Source: Streptomyces sp. HNM0575 (GTDB lineage Bacteria > Actinomycetota > Actinomycetes > Streptomycetales > Streptomycetaceae). From it: DNA of 64,000 nt. The translations under genes were made by a program, and so were the position numbers. Below are positions 1 through 8,764 of the stretch, one piece after another. The DNA is taken from NCBI RefSeq assembly GCF_012726265.1, contig NZ_JAASAG010000014.1, positions 1 through 64,000 on the forward strand, in the 5' to 3' direction. Each line of letters opens with the position of its first letter. Within the stretch, counting starts at the first letter, position 1. A model generated the notes under the pieces. The model had not been told where the DNA came from and searched no databases. It saw only the letters and a list, made by a program, of their open reading frames with translations.

Positions 1-1
1 A

Positions 2-97
2 GCCCTCCTCTGCCTCGCGAGACGACGAGCCGACGTGCTCTTCGCCATGCTCCGCGACGGCACCTTCTACGACCCCAAGCCCACCCCCACGGGTTGA
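2..97 (+). CDS. IS110-family transposase, C-terminal fragment (cut by window edge)
   Basis: The first 96 bases read as the open 3' end of a gene closing with TGA at 95-97. The translated tail includes ARRRADVLFAMLRDGTFYD, the typical C-terminus of IS110/IS1111-type transposases, which are DEDD-type recombinases. Only about 31 residues are inside the window, so completeness of the element cannot be judged. The assignment rests on recognising this conserved tail from memory. A partial insertion sequence next to a core gene such as clpB would mark a local insertion point. Confidence 0.6.
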   Translation, partial: ALLCLARRRADVLFAMLRDGTFYDPKPTPTG

Positions 98-134
98 CGA
101 AACCCATAGGGACACCCCCCGATGCCTCCGCGCC

Positions 135-563
135 TCAGCGCATGCTGCCCAGCGTCCGGTCGACGCTGATCTCGATCAGTACGCGCTCGGGGTTGGGGCG
201 CGGCCGGCGTCCGTAGCGTTCCTCGTAGCGTCGCTCGGCGTCCGCCACCGCCGCCGCGCCGGTACGGATGCGAGCGCGGCCCTCCAGGGTGGACCACCGG
301 CCCCGGTCGACCTGGCAGAGGGCGACGCGCATGCCGTCGTCGCCGGCCGCCGCGATGTTCCGCACCTTCTTGCTGCCGCGCCTGGCGACGACCCGCGCCG
401 TGTCCGTGCCGGGTTCGTATGTCGCGCTCACGGGCACCACGTGCGGTGTGCCGTCGGGGCGCTGCGTGGTGAGGGTCGCGTAGTGGCGCTCCTGCCAGAA
501 CGCGATGAGGCCGGACGCCTCCGTCCCCGGGGCTTCGGTGCTGGATGCTTCGGTGCTCGTCAT
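135..563 (-). CDS. PPOX-class F420/FMN-dependent oxidoreductase
   Basis: This 142-aa protein has the short split-barrel fold of the pyridoxamine 5'-phosphate oxidase-like family. The segment FWQERHYATLTTQRPDGTPHVVPV (read here as two overlapping blocks) is the usual N-terminal motif, followed by a K-K-V-R-N stretch and a W-S-T-L-E-G strand. Actinobacterial members with this pattern (TIGR03618-like) bind F420 or flavin and reduce small substrates; the substrate here is unknown. The first 18 residues are low-complexity (T/E/A/S repeats), so the true start could be slightly downstream. It is transcribed divergently from clpB, so the HAIR operator at 588-608 lies between the two start codons and might influence both. 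Confidence 0.8.
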   Translation of the reverse strand: MTSTEASSTEAPGTEASGLIAFWQERHYATLTTQRPDGTPHVVPVSATYEPGTDTARVVARRGSKKVRNIAAAGDDGMRVALCQVDRGRWSTLEGRARIRTGAAAVADAERRYEERYGRRPRPNPERVLIEISVDRTLGSMR

Positions 564-587
564 GGGAACGAATCTAGTCCGTCGATA

Positions 588-608
588 GTTGAGTGGAATA
601 GACTCAAC
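588..608. promoter_or_regulatory. HAIR operator (HspR-binding inverted repeat) upstream of clpB
   Basis: The sequence reads GTTGAGT-N7-ACTCAAC, a perfect 7+7 inverted repeat with a 7-nt spacer. It matches the HspR-associated inverted repeat consensus CTTGAGT-N7-ACTCAAG at all but the outermost base pair. In Streptomyces the dnaK operon, clpB and lon are known HspR targets. The site is about 100 bp upstream of the clpB GTG start and 25 bp upstream of the divergent oxidoreductase start. Confidence 0.9.
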
Positions 609-710
609 TTGCTGGATGCTGAACCTAGCAGTCGCCCGCCGTCGTGCGTACGGTCACGACCGGGGACACACAGCACACAGCCGCAGACGACGAAGGAGGA
701 ACGCACGCCA

Positions 711-3335
711 GTGGACGCGGAGCTGACCAACAAGAGCCGGGAAGCGATCAGTGCGGCGAACGACCGCGCGGTGACGGACGGGCACCCCGACATCACCCCC
801 GCCCACCTGCTCCTCGCTCTGCTCCAGGGCGAGGAGAACGAGAACATCTCCGACCTGATCGCCGCCGTGGAGGCCGACCAGGCCGCCCTGCGCTCGGGCG
901 CCGAGCGCCAGCTCGCCGCCCTGCCCACCGTGCAGGGCTCGACCGTGAGCAAGCCGCAGCCGAACCGTCCGCTGCTGGCCGTCATCGCCGACGCCACGCA
1001 GCGCGCGAAGGAGCTCGGCGACGCCTACGTGTCCACCGAGCACCTGCTCATCGGCATCGCGGCCAAGGGCGGGCAGACGGCCGACCTGCTCAAGGAGCAG
1101 GGAGCGACGGGCGAGAAGCTGCTGGAGGCGTTCCAGGCCGCGCGCGGCAGCCGGCGCGTGACCAACCCCGACCCCGAGGGCACGTACAAGGCGCTGGAGA
1201 AGTTCGGCACCGACCTGACCGCCGCCGCCCGCGAGGGCAAGCTCGACCCCGTCATCGGCCGGGACCAGGAGATCCGGCGCGTGGTGCAGGTGCTCTCGCG
1301 GCGTACGAAGAACAACCCGGTGCTGATCGGCGAGCCCGGCGTCGGCAAGACCGCGGTCGTCGAGGGCCTGGCGCAGCGCGTCGTGAAGGGCGACGTGCCC
1401 GAGTCGCTGCGCGACAAGCGCCTGGTGTCGCTCGACCTCGGCGCGATGGTGGCCGGCGCGAAGTACCGCGGTGAGTTCGAGGAACGCCTCAAGACGGTGC
1501 TGTCGGAGATCAAGGAGAGCGACGGCCAGATCATCACGTTCATCGACGAGCTGCACACGGTCGTCGGCGCGGGCGCCGGAGGCGAGTCCGCCATGGACGC
1601 GGGCAACATGCTCAAGCCGATGCTGGCCCGCGGCGAGCTGCGCATGGTCGGCGCCACGACGCTCGACGAGTACCGCGAGCGCATCGAGAAGGACGCCGCG
1701 CTGGAGCGCCGCTTCCAGCAGGTGCTGGTGGCGGAGCCGACCGTCGAGGACTCCATCGCCATCCTGCGCGGCCTCAAGGGGCGGTACGAGGCGCACCACA
1801 AGGTCCAGATCGCCGACGGCGCGCTGGTCGCCGCCGCCGCGCTCTCCGACCGCTACATCACCTCGCGCTTCCTGCCGGACAAGGCCATCGACCTGGTCGA
1901 CGAGGCCGCGTCCCGGCTGCGCATGGAGATCGACTCCTCGCCCGTCGAGATCGACGAACTCCAGCGCGCCGTCGACCGGTTGAAGATGGAGGAGATGGCG
2001 CTCGCCAACGAGACGGACCCCGGCTCGGTGGAGCGCCTGGAGCGGCTGCGCCGCGAACTCGCCGACCGCGAGGAGGAGTTGCGCGGTCTGACCGCCCGCT
2101 GGGAGAAGGAGAAGCAGAGCCTCAACCGCGTCGGCGAGCTGAAGGAGCGGCTCGACGAGCTGCGCGGGCAGGCCGAACGCGCCCAGCGCGAGGGCGACTT
2201 CGAGGCCGCCTCCCAGCTGCTGTACGGGGAGATCCCGGACGTGGAGCGGGAGTTGGAGGAGGCATCGGCCGCCGAGGAGGAGGCCGCTGCCAAGCCCGAA
2301 CGGGAGACGATGGTCAAGGAGGAGGTCGGCCAGGACGACATCGCCGACGTCGTGGCCTCCTGGACGGGCATCCCCGCGGGCCGGCTGCTGGAGGGCGAGA
2401 CCCGGAAACTGCTGCGCATGGAGGAGGAGCTGGGCAAGCGCCTCATCGGCCAGACCGAGGCCGTGCGCGCCGTCTCCGACGCGGTGCGCCGCACCCGCGC
2501 CGGCGTCGCCGACCCTGACCGCCCCACCGGCTCGTTCCTCTTCCTCGGCCCGACGGGCGTCGGGAAGACCGAACTGGCCAAGGCCCTCGCGGACTTCCTC
2601 TTCGACGACGAGCGGGCCATGGTCCGCATCGATATGAGCGAGTACGGCGAGAAGCACTCCGTGGCCCGGCTGGTCGGGGCGCCTCCCGGCTACGTCGGCT
2701 ACGAGGAGGGCGGCCAGCTCACCGAGACGGTGCGGCGGCGCCCGTACTCCGTCGTGCTCCTGGACGAGGTCGAGAAGGCGCACCACGACGTCTTCGACAT
2801 CCTGCTCCAGGTCCTCGACGACGGGCGCCTCACGGACGGCCAGGGCCGGACGGTCGACTTCCGCAACACCATCCTGGTCCTCACCTCCAACCTGGGCAGC
2901 CAGTACCTGATGGATCCCCTGGACAAGCAGGAGGAGAAGCGCGAGAAGGTGCTCGCCACCGTCCGCTCGTCCTTCCGGCCCGAGTTCCTCAACCGCCTGG
3001 ACGACGTCGTGGTCTTCTCCGCCCTCAGCGAAGAGGAGCTGAGCCGCATCGCGAGGCTCCAGATCGAGGGGCTGCGGCGGCGCCTCGCCGACCGCCGGCT
3101 GGAGCTGGAGGTCACCCCGGAGGCGCTGTCCTGGCTGGCCAGCGAGGGCAACGATCCGGCCTACGGGGCACGGCCGTTGCGGCGTCTGGTGCAGACGGCG
3201 ATCGGCGACCAGCTCGCCCGCGAGATCCTCTCCGGCGAGGTGCGCGACGGCGACACGGTGCGCGTCGACCACGTCGACGGCTGGGACGGGCTGATGGTCG
3301 GCAGCGGCTCGCAGGCGGAGTCCGGGAGCGAGTGA
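711..3335 (+). CDS. clpB: ATP-dependent chaperone ClpB (Hsp100 disaggregase)
   Basis: This 874-aa cytoplasmic AAA+ disaggregase works with DnaK/DnaJ/GrpE to pull polypeptides out of aggregates. The order is a Clp N-domain (about 1-145), a first AAA+ module with Walker [10 protein letters not shown] near residue 206, a coiled-coil middle domain (about 400-520, rich in E/R/L heptads), a second AAA+ module with Walker [10 protein letters not shown] near residue 612, and a ClpB D2-small C-terminal domain. The length is normal for the family. I chose the GTG at 711 because AAGGAGGA sits ten bases upstream and the N-terminus then matches ClpB proteins. The frame stays open further upstream to 441, but that stretch crosses the HAIR operator and is not coding. 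Heat-shock control by HspR is expected from that operator. Confidence 0.97.
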   Translation: MDAELTNKSREAISAANDRAVTDGHPDITPAHLLLALLQGEENENISDLIAAVEADQAALRSGAERQLAALPTVQGSTVSKPQPNRPLLAVIADATQRAKELGDAYVSTEHLLIGIAAKGGQTADLLKEQGATGEKLLEAFQAARGSRRVTNPDPEGTYKALEKFGTDLTAAAREGKLDPVIGRDQEIRRVVQVLSRRTKNNPVLIGEPGVGKTAVVEGLAQRVVKGDVPESLRDKRLVSLDLGAMVAGAKYRGEFEERLKTVLSEIKESDGQIITFIDELHTVVGAGAGGESAMDAGNMLKPMLARGELRMVGATTLDEYRERIEKDAALERRFQQVLVAEPTVEDSIAILRGLKGRYEAHHKVQIADGALVAAAALSDRYITSRFLPDKAIDLVDEAASRLRMEIDSSPVEIDELQRAVDRLKMEEMALANETDPGSVERLERLRRELADREEELRGLTARWEKEKQSLNRVGELKERLDELRGQAERAQREGDFEAASQLLYGEIPDVERELEEASAAEEEAAAKPERETMVKEEVGQDDIADVVASWTGIPAGRLLEGETRKLLRMEEELGKRLIGQTEAVRAVSDAVRRTRAGVADPDRPTGSFLFLGPTGVGKTELAKALADFLFDDERAMVRIDMSEYGEKHSVARLVGAPPGYVGYEEGGQLTETVRRRPYSVVLLDEVEKAHHDVFDILLQVLDDGRLTDGQGRTVDFRNTILVLTSNLGSQYLMDPLDKQEEKREKVLATVRSSFRPEFLNRLDDVVVFSALSEEELSRIARLQIEGLRRRLADRRLELEVTPEALSWLASEGNDPAYGARPLRRLVQTAIGDQLAREILSGEVRDGDTVRVDHVDGWDGLMVGSGSQAESGSE

Positions 3336-3336
3336 C

Positions 3337-3363
3337 GAGCGCGGCGCGCGGGGCCGCGCGCTC
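3337..3363 (+). terminator. GC-rich hairpin after clpB
   Basis: GAGCGCG and CGCGCTC form an inverted repeat immediately after the clpB stop codon, with an alternative inner pairing GCGCGGC/GCCGCGC. There is no strong T-tract, as is usual in streptomycetes. The 260 bp from here to the next gene hold only degenerate GCGTGCGGC-type repeats and no recognised gene. Confidence 0.55.
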
Positions 3364-3625
3364 CTCATGAGCGTGCGGCTCGCGTGCGGCGCGTGTGCGG
3401 CCGGTGGGGGTGGCTCGCGTCCGGCCGTTGCGTGCGGCTTGCGTCCGGACTGTGCGAGCGGCGGCCGGTGCGTGCGGGCGGTGGTGGCCGCCGCTGCCTG
3501 CGGAACGCGGCCGCGGGCCCCTGACCGGCGGCGACGCGTACCGGCGGCGGCCGGTCTCCGCGTCGCTTGCCAGGACGGCCCCGGCATGGGGGAGGATGGC
3601 GGAATCCGTACGAAGGGAATTACAG

Positions 3626-4162
3626 GTGAGCATCGACCCGTCCTCGATCCCGAACTTCGGGGGCCAGGAGCCCGACCCGCAGGAATCCGGTCCGACCGGC
3701 CCTGTCATCCCCGACCAGGACCTGGTCAAGCAGCTCCTGGACCAGATGGAGCTGAAGTACGTCGTCGACGAAGAGGGTGACCTCGCGGCGCCGTGGGAGG
3801 ACTTCCGCACGTACTTCATGTTCCGGGGCGAGGAGGAGCAGCAGGTCTTCTCGGTCCGTACGTTCTACGACCGGCCCCACGCGATCGAGGACAAGCCCAA
3901 GCTGCTGGAGTCCATCGACGACTGGAACCGGCGGACGCTGTGGCCGAAGGTCTACAGCCACACGCACGACGACGGCACGGTCCGGCTGATCGGCGAGGCG
4001 CAACTGCTGATCGGCACCGGCGTCTCGCTGGAGCACTTCGTGTCCAGCGTGGTCAGCTGGGTGCGCGCGTCGATCGAGTTCGACAGGTGGCTCGTGGAGC
4101 AGTTCGGACTGGAGAAGGACGCGGAGTCGGGCGAGAAGGGACCCGACGACGACTCCGAGTGA
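3626..4162 (+). CDS. YbjN-domain protein (putative sensory/chaperone-like)
   Basis: This 178-aa acidic protein has a YbjN-like fold: a helical N-terminal part containing DLVKQLLDQMELKY, then the WEDFRTYFMFRGEEEQQVF block and a C-terminal helix containing FDRWLVEQFGLE. Actinobacterial YbjN proteins resemble type III secretion chaperones in fold but have no proven enzymatic role. I start it at GTG 3626, preceded by AAGGGAA seven bases upstream. An ATG at 3596 in the same frame has a purine tract directly abutting it, which is too close to act as a ribosome binding site. A terminator-like hairpin follows. The gene stands alone between clpB and the NRPS/PKS locus. Confidence 0.82.
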   Translation: MSIDPSSIPNFGGQEPDPQESGPTGPVIPDQDLVKQLLDQMELKYVVDEEGDLAAPWEDFRTYFMFRGEEEQQVFSVRTFYDRPHAIEDKPKLLESIDDWNRRTLWPKVYSHTHDDGTVRLIGEAQLLIGTGVSLEHFVSSVVSWVRASIEFDRWLVEQFGLEKDAESGEKGPDDDSE

Positions 4163-4220
4163 GACGACTTCGCGTGAGACGGCTCGATGCCGGTCGGGTC
4201 GTGACCACGCAGGACGCGGG

Positions 4221-4251
4221 CGGCGGGGCGCGTTTCGAGGGCGCCCCGCCG
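4221..4251 (+). terminator. Hairpin terminator after the YbjN gene
   Basis: CGGCGGGGCGC and GCGCCCCGCCG form a perfect 11-bp stem with a 9-nt loop, followed by TTGTGTGTC. It begins 58 bp after the YbjN stop. Confidence 0.7.
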
Positions 4252-4447
4252 TTGTGTGTCCGGAGGCCCCGGGGGCCGACCGCCCCGTGGGTGCGGCTCT
4301 GGACTCCGGCCCTGACGGCCCCGGTCCCGGCTTCGGGCCGGTCCCGACCTCGGTCCCGGCCCCGTCCGGGCTTCGGTCCTTCCGGCCGCGGCCGGTCCCG
4401 TCGGGCTCCGCTGACGGGCGCCCTCGCTGCTGCGCGGCAGGGCTCCC

Positions 4448-4614
4448 GGTTCCGTGGTCGGCGGGTCAACTGTGGTGTCTGGCAGGCCAGTTGGCTTACG
4501 TGGCCGCTGCCGCGCGCTCAGCGCCGCGCGGTAGGGCCTCGGTTCCGTGGTCGGCTGGTCAACGGTGGTGCCTAGCAGGCCAGTTGGCTTACGTGGCCGC
4601 CGCCGCGCGCTCAG
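4448..4614. repeat. Direct repeat, two ~74-bp copies with a 93-bp period
   Basis: Copies at about 4448-4521 and 4541-4614 both start GGTTCCGTGGTCGGC and share an identical central block with CAGGCCAGTTGGCTTACGTG. They differ at a handful of positions. The repeat fills much of the 519-bp gap (4163-4681) between the YbjN gene and the 3' end of the PKS gene. The rest of that gap, about 4260-4440, is low-complexity CCGGTCCCG-type sequence with no recognised gene. It could be a slippage duplication or a remnant of an insertion junction; no attachment-site tRNA is visible. Confidence 0.75.
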
Positions 4615-4681
4615 TGACGCCCACGACGCCGACGCACGTTCTCGGCGCGGAGGTGTTCGCGTACCCGGCGACGGTGCCCGA

Positions 4682-7600
4682 TCAGCGGCCGCGGGCCGCG
4701 CTCCGCATCGCGTTCCGGGTCTGCGTGACCATCGGGGTCAGCACCCGTCGCCCGCCGATCTCGTGGAACTCCGGGTCGTCGTGGGCGTATACGACCTCCT
4801 CGATCGAACGGCGCCACAGCACGGGGTGGTCGATCTGCGCCACGAGTTCCTCGCGTACCCGGTCCGTCGAGTGCGGCAGCGCCGTCGTGTTGGCGACGAC
4901 CGGGAAGGCGGGCGGTGACCAGGCCGGTTCCATACTGTCCAGCACGGCGCGGAACTCGCGGGCTGCCGGGCTCATGAACCGCGAGTGGAACGGTCCGCCC
5001 ACGTCGAGCCGCCGCACCGACCGCGCCCCGTTCGCGAGCAGCACTGAAGTCAGCGCCTCCAGATCCTCGTCGGGGCCCGCGAGGGTGTGCAGGCGGGGCG
5101 CGTTGGCCGCGGCGAGGTCCACCCGTATCGAATCGCCCTGGGCGTCGAGCAGCGTCCGCAGCTCCTCCTCCGGCAGACCGCTGACGGCGATCATTCCGCC
5201 GCCTCCGATCTTCGCCATCGCGGCGCCGCGCTCCGCGACCAGCCGCAGACCCTCGGCGAACGAGAGGACCCCGGCGGCCTCCAGGGCGTTGTACTCGCCC
5301 AGGCTGTGGCCTAGCGCCACGACCGTACGGTCCCCGTACGGGCCCTGCTCGGCCCGTTCCTCGCGCCATTCGCGAAGCGCCAGCGCGCAGACGACATAGA
5401 GCGCGGGCTGGGTGTACGCGGTGTCGCCCAGGGGGCGTCGCGGATCCCCGGCGCACACGTCCGCGATCCGGTAGCCGAGCACCTCGTCCGCCTCGGCGGT
5501 CAACTCGGGGTAGCGGGCGAGGAGTTCGCGGCCCATGCCCTCGAACTGGCTGCCCTGGCCCGGGAAGAGCAGGGCCACGGGACGCTGTTCACCGTCGCCG
5601 CCGGAGGGGGGCGCCGGAGCGGCGGGTGCGGAGGATGCGGGGGATGCGGCATGTGCGGGGGGTGCGGCGGGCTCGGTGGGCGCCGCGCGTCTGTCGGTAT
5701 GTGCGGCGTGCGGGCGCAGCGCCTCGTCGTACGCCTCCGCCAGGCCCGGCAGCCGGGGCGCGTCGAAGATGCTGAAGTGGTGCCCCGGCACCACCGCCGT
5801 TCGGAACTCCCCGGTCAGCAGCCGGCGCCAGCCCTCCGCCGTCGACGCGCCGCCGCCGTCGCCACCGTGGCCGCCGTCGTCACCGTGACCGCCCTCGCCG
5901 CCGTCAGCACCGGCGCCATCGGTACCGGCGCCGTTCCCTCCGGCGTCGGTGAGCGCAGTCAACGGCCCTTCGGGCAGGGGCTGTTCGGCCGCGAAGAGCT
6001 GCACGGGCCCGCCGTACGGCTCGGGCCGGTACTCCGCCAGGGCACGGTCGCAGACGCGCCACACGTCGTACATGGTGCGCAGCTCATGCACGACGGCGTC
6101 GCTCCAGCCGGGCGGGCGCACCGACTCGATGGCCTCGTCGGGCGTACGGACCCGGGGTTCGGACGGCGGGTCGGGAAGCTTGAACATCAGCCGCAGCAGC
6201 GGGGGATAGAGATCGAGGAACTCCTGCTCGCTGCGGACGCGTTCGCCCGTTTCTTCCGGCGGCAGGGTGTCCCACATCAGCACCCGTTCGACCTGCTCGC
6301 CCGCCGCTGTGAGCAGCCGTGCGGCCTCCAGCGCGACGGCTCCGCCCAGCGAGTAGCCGCCGATCCGGTACGGGCCGTGCTCCTGTGCCCTGCGGATGAG
6401 CCGTACGTAGTGCTCCGCCATGCGCGGAACGGTGGTCAGCGAGCCGGTGAGGGCGGCGGGGTAGGCGATGCCGTAGACGGGGCTCGGATCGCGGCTGTGG
6501 GCGGTGAGCGCCTGGGCGAAGGAGACGGAGCCGCCGGAGGGGTGGATCAGGAAGACCGGCCGGTCCGTGGGGATGCGGTCGGGGCGGCCCTCCTTGACCA
6601 GCGTGAGCGTGTCGCCGGGGTCGCCGTCGCCGCCGCGTTCGCGTTCGCGGTGGCCGACGCCGTCGCCTCGCGCGCCGCCGCTGCCGTTTCCGTTTCCGCC
6701 GCCGTCCGGGTGCGGCGGCGCTGACCGCTCGGCGACCCGTCGCGGCGTTCCGAGGCCGATGAACTGCTCCAGCGTCAACTCCGCGCCCAGGCGCTCCCGC
6801 AGCGCGTCGACGAGGCCGACGGCGTGCAGCGAGTCGCCGCCGAGCGCGAAGAAGTCGTCGTCGGGGCCCGCGGACTCGATGCCGAGGTGGGCGCGGAAGA
6901 CGCCGGTCGCGGTCGCGACGGGGTCCTCGACGGGCTCAGGTCGCTGCCCGGGCTCCGGCCGCCGCCCGGCCCCCGCCGCCCGCTGCCGCCCGGTCGGCTC
7001 CTCCCGGCCGCGCGGCTCCTCCCGGCCGCGCGACTCCTCACGGCCGGGCCGCTCCTCCCGCTCCGGTTCGATCCAGTGGCGTACGCGCCGCAGCCGCAGT
7101 CCCGGCAGCCGGATCTTCCGCGCGTTCCGTACGTCCCCGATCCGCCCCGTGTCCAGGTGCGCGTCACCGTACGATCCGCGTTCCCCGTACGCTCCCAGCT
7201 CCTCGAACCGCCCCTCCCGCACCTCATGCAGCCCCGCGACGGCCTGCCCCACGTCGCCGGCCGTCACCGCGGTGCGGTGCGCCAGCGGGACCCGGCCGTG
7301 CGCCAGCGTGTAGGCGAGATCGTCGAGCCGGGTGCGCGGATGGCGCTCCAGGTGGTCGAGGAGATCGCCGGCCGCCTCCCGTACGCGCTCCGCGTCCGGC
7401 GCGGACAGCAGCAGCACGTAGTCGCCGGCCGCCTCTTCGCGTGTGGGGAGGGCCGGTGCCCTCCGGAGCACGCAGTGCGCGTTCGTACCGCCGATGCCGA
7501 GCGAGGTGACGGCGGCCGCCTCGATGGGGTGCTCGGGCGTGAAGAGCCGCGAGTGCACGGTGAACGGCGTCTCCGGCAGCCGCAGTTCGGGATTGGGCTC

Positions 7601-8764
7601 GGTGAAGTTGGCCTGCGGCGGCACCTCTTGGTGGCGCAGCACCAGCGCCGCCTTGATGAGCCCGGCGACTCCCGCAGCCGCGTCGAGGTGCCCGATGTTG
7701 GCCTTGATGCTGCCGAGGGCGCACTCGGCGGGCGGGTCGCCGGTGCGTTCGTAGGCCTGCTGGAGGGCGGCGACCTCGATGGGGTCGCCGAGATACGTGC
7801 CCGTACCGTGCGCCTCGACGTAGCCGACCGAGGAGGCCGGGACCCCGGAGGCGTCGAGGCAGGCGCGTACGACCTCGTCCTGCCCGGCGGCGCCCGGTGC
7901 GCTGTAACCGGCCTTCGCGGAACCGTCGTTGTTGACGGCCGTGCCCGCGACGACGGCGTGTATGTGGTCGCGGTCGGCGAGCGCGTCGTCGAGGCGCTTG
8001 AGCACGACCACTCCGCAGCCGCTGCCGCGCACCATGCCCGAGGCCGCCGCGTCGAAGGGCCGGCAGTGCCCGTCGCGCGAGAACGTGCCGCCCGCCTGGT
8101 AGCGGTAGCCCGCCGACTGCGGCGTGAACACGCTGACCCCGCCGGCCACCGCGACGTCGCACCGGCCCGCGTGCAGCGCCGCGCCCGCCTGGTCTACGGC
8201 CACCAGCGAGCTGGAGCAGGCCGACTGCACGGCGACGCTCGGGCCGCGCAGGTCGAGCGCGTACGAGACGCGGGTGGCGAGGAAGTCCTTGTCGTTGCCG
8301 AGCAGTACGGGGTAGGTGAACGCCGCGTCGCGGTGCTCGGCGGAGCGCAGCACGTTGTGCAGCAGATACGAGCTGAGGCTCGTGCTGCCGAAGACTCCAA
8401 CCCGGCCCCCGTACGCGCCCGGCGTGGCCCCCGCGTCCTCCAGGGCCGCCCATACGCATTCGAGGAAGATCCGGTGCTGCGGGTCCATGAGCCGTGCCTC
8501 GGCCGGGGTGATGCCGAAGAACTCCGCGTCGAAGTCCTCGATGCCGGGCAGGTCGGCGCCGAAGGGGAGGTGGTCCGGGTCGTCGATGCGGCTGTCGGGC
8601 ACGCCCGCGGCGCGGAGTTCGTCGCGTGAGAAGCGGCGGACGGCCTCGGTGCCCGAGGAGAGCATCGACCACAGCGCGTCCACGTCCGGTGCGCCGGGGA
8701 AGCGCCCCGCCATGCCCACGATCGCGGTACGGGCGGTCGTCTCCGGGGCCGTCGCCGGGGTCAT
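4682..8764 (-). CDS. Type I PKS module with order KS-ACP-TE-AT
   Basis: This 1360-aa megasynthase has an unusual domain order. A ketosynthase (about 12-440) keeps all three catalytic residues: Cys in QSACSSS near residue 181, His in EAHGTGT and His in NIGHLDAAAG. A charged linker of repeated GREEPRGREEP-type units follows. Next come an acyl-carrier domain with the phosphopantetheine serine in GGDSLHAV near 643, a type I thioesterase with GYSLGG near 804 and a GHHFSIFD histidine, and finally a malonyl-type acyltransferase with GQGSQFEGMG and GHSLGEYNAL near 1152. The AT therefore lies after the TE and not between KS and ACP, and its motifs look like stand-alone (trans-AT) enzymes. There is no KR, DH, ER or MT. 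Its ATG overlaps the NRPS stop as ATGA, so it should extend a dipeptidyl chain by one malonate and release it. Confidence 0.92.
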   Translation of the reverse strand: MTPATAPETTARTAIVGMAGRFPGAPDVDALWSMLSSGTEAVRRFSRDELRAAGVPDSRIDDPDHLPFGADLPGIEDFDAEFFGITPAEARLMDPQHRIFLECVWAALEDAGATPGAYGGRVGVFGSTSLSSYLLHNVLRSAEHRDAAFTYPVLLGNDKDFLATRVSYALDLRGPSVAVQSACSSSLVAVDQAGAALHAGRCDVAVAGGVSVFTPQSAGYRYQAGGTFSRDGHCRPFDAAASGMVRGSGCGVVVLKRLDDALADRDHIHAVVAGTAVNNDGSAKAGYSAPGAAGQDEVVRACLDASGVPASSVGYVEAHGTGTYLGDPIEVAALQQAYERTGDPPAECALGSIKANIGHLDAAAGVAGLIKAALVLRHQEVPPQANFTEPNPELRLPETPFTVHSRLFTPEHPIEAAAVTSLGIGGTNAHCVLRRAPALPTREEAAGDYVLLLSAPDAERVREAAGDLLDHLERHPRTRLDDLAYTLAHGRVPLAHRTAVTAGDVGQAVAGLHEVREGRFEELGAYGERGSYGDAHLDTGRIGDVRNARKIRLPGLRLRRVRHWIEPEREERPGREESRGREEPRGREEPTGRQRAAGAGRRPEPGQRPEPVEDPVATATGVFRAHLGIESAGPDDDFFALGGDSLHAVGLVDALRERLGAELTLEQFIGLGTPRRVAERSAPPHPDGGGNGNGSGGARGDGVGHRERERGGDGDPGDTLTLVKEGRPDRIPTDRPVFLIHPSGGSVSFAQALTAHSRDPSPVYGIAYPAALTGSLTTVPRMAEHYVRLIRRAQEHGPYRIGGYSLGGAVALEAARLLTAAGEQVERVLMWDTLPPEETGERVRSEQEFLDLYPPLLRLMFKLPDPPSEPRVRTPDEAIESVRPPGWSDAVVHELRTMYDVWRVCDRALAEYRPEPYGGPVQLFAAEQPLPEGPLTALTDAGGNGAGTDGAGADGGEGGHGDDGGHGGDGGGASTAEGWRRLLTGEFRTAVVPGHHFSIFDAPRLPGLAEAYDEALRPHAAHTDRRAAPTEPAAPPAHAASPASSAPAAPAPPSGGDGEQRPVALLFPGQGSQFEGMGRELLARYPELTAEADEVLGYRIADVCAGDPRRPLGDTAYTQPALYVVCALALREWREERAEQGPYGDRTVVALGHSLGEYNALEAAGVLSFAEGLRLVAERGAAMAKIGGGGMIAVSGLPEEELRTLLDAQGDSIRVDLAAANAPRLHTLAGPDEDLEALTSVLLANGARSVRRLDVGGPFHSRFMSPAAREFRAVLDSMEPAWSPPAFPVVANTTALPHSTDRVREELVAQIDHPVLWRRSIEEVVYAHDDPEFHEIGGRRVLTPMVTQTRNAMRSAARGR

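Noticed and set aside
654-3587. 977-codon open frame on the minus strand opposite clpB
   Set aside because: ClpB on the plus strand has both Walker motifs; the opposite frame is a composition artefact.
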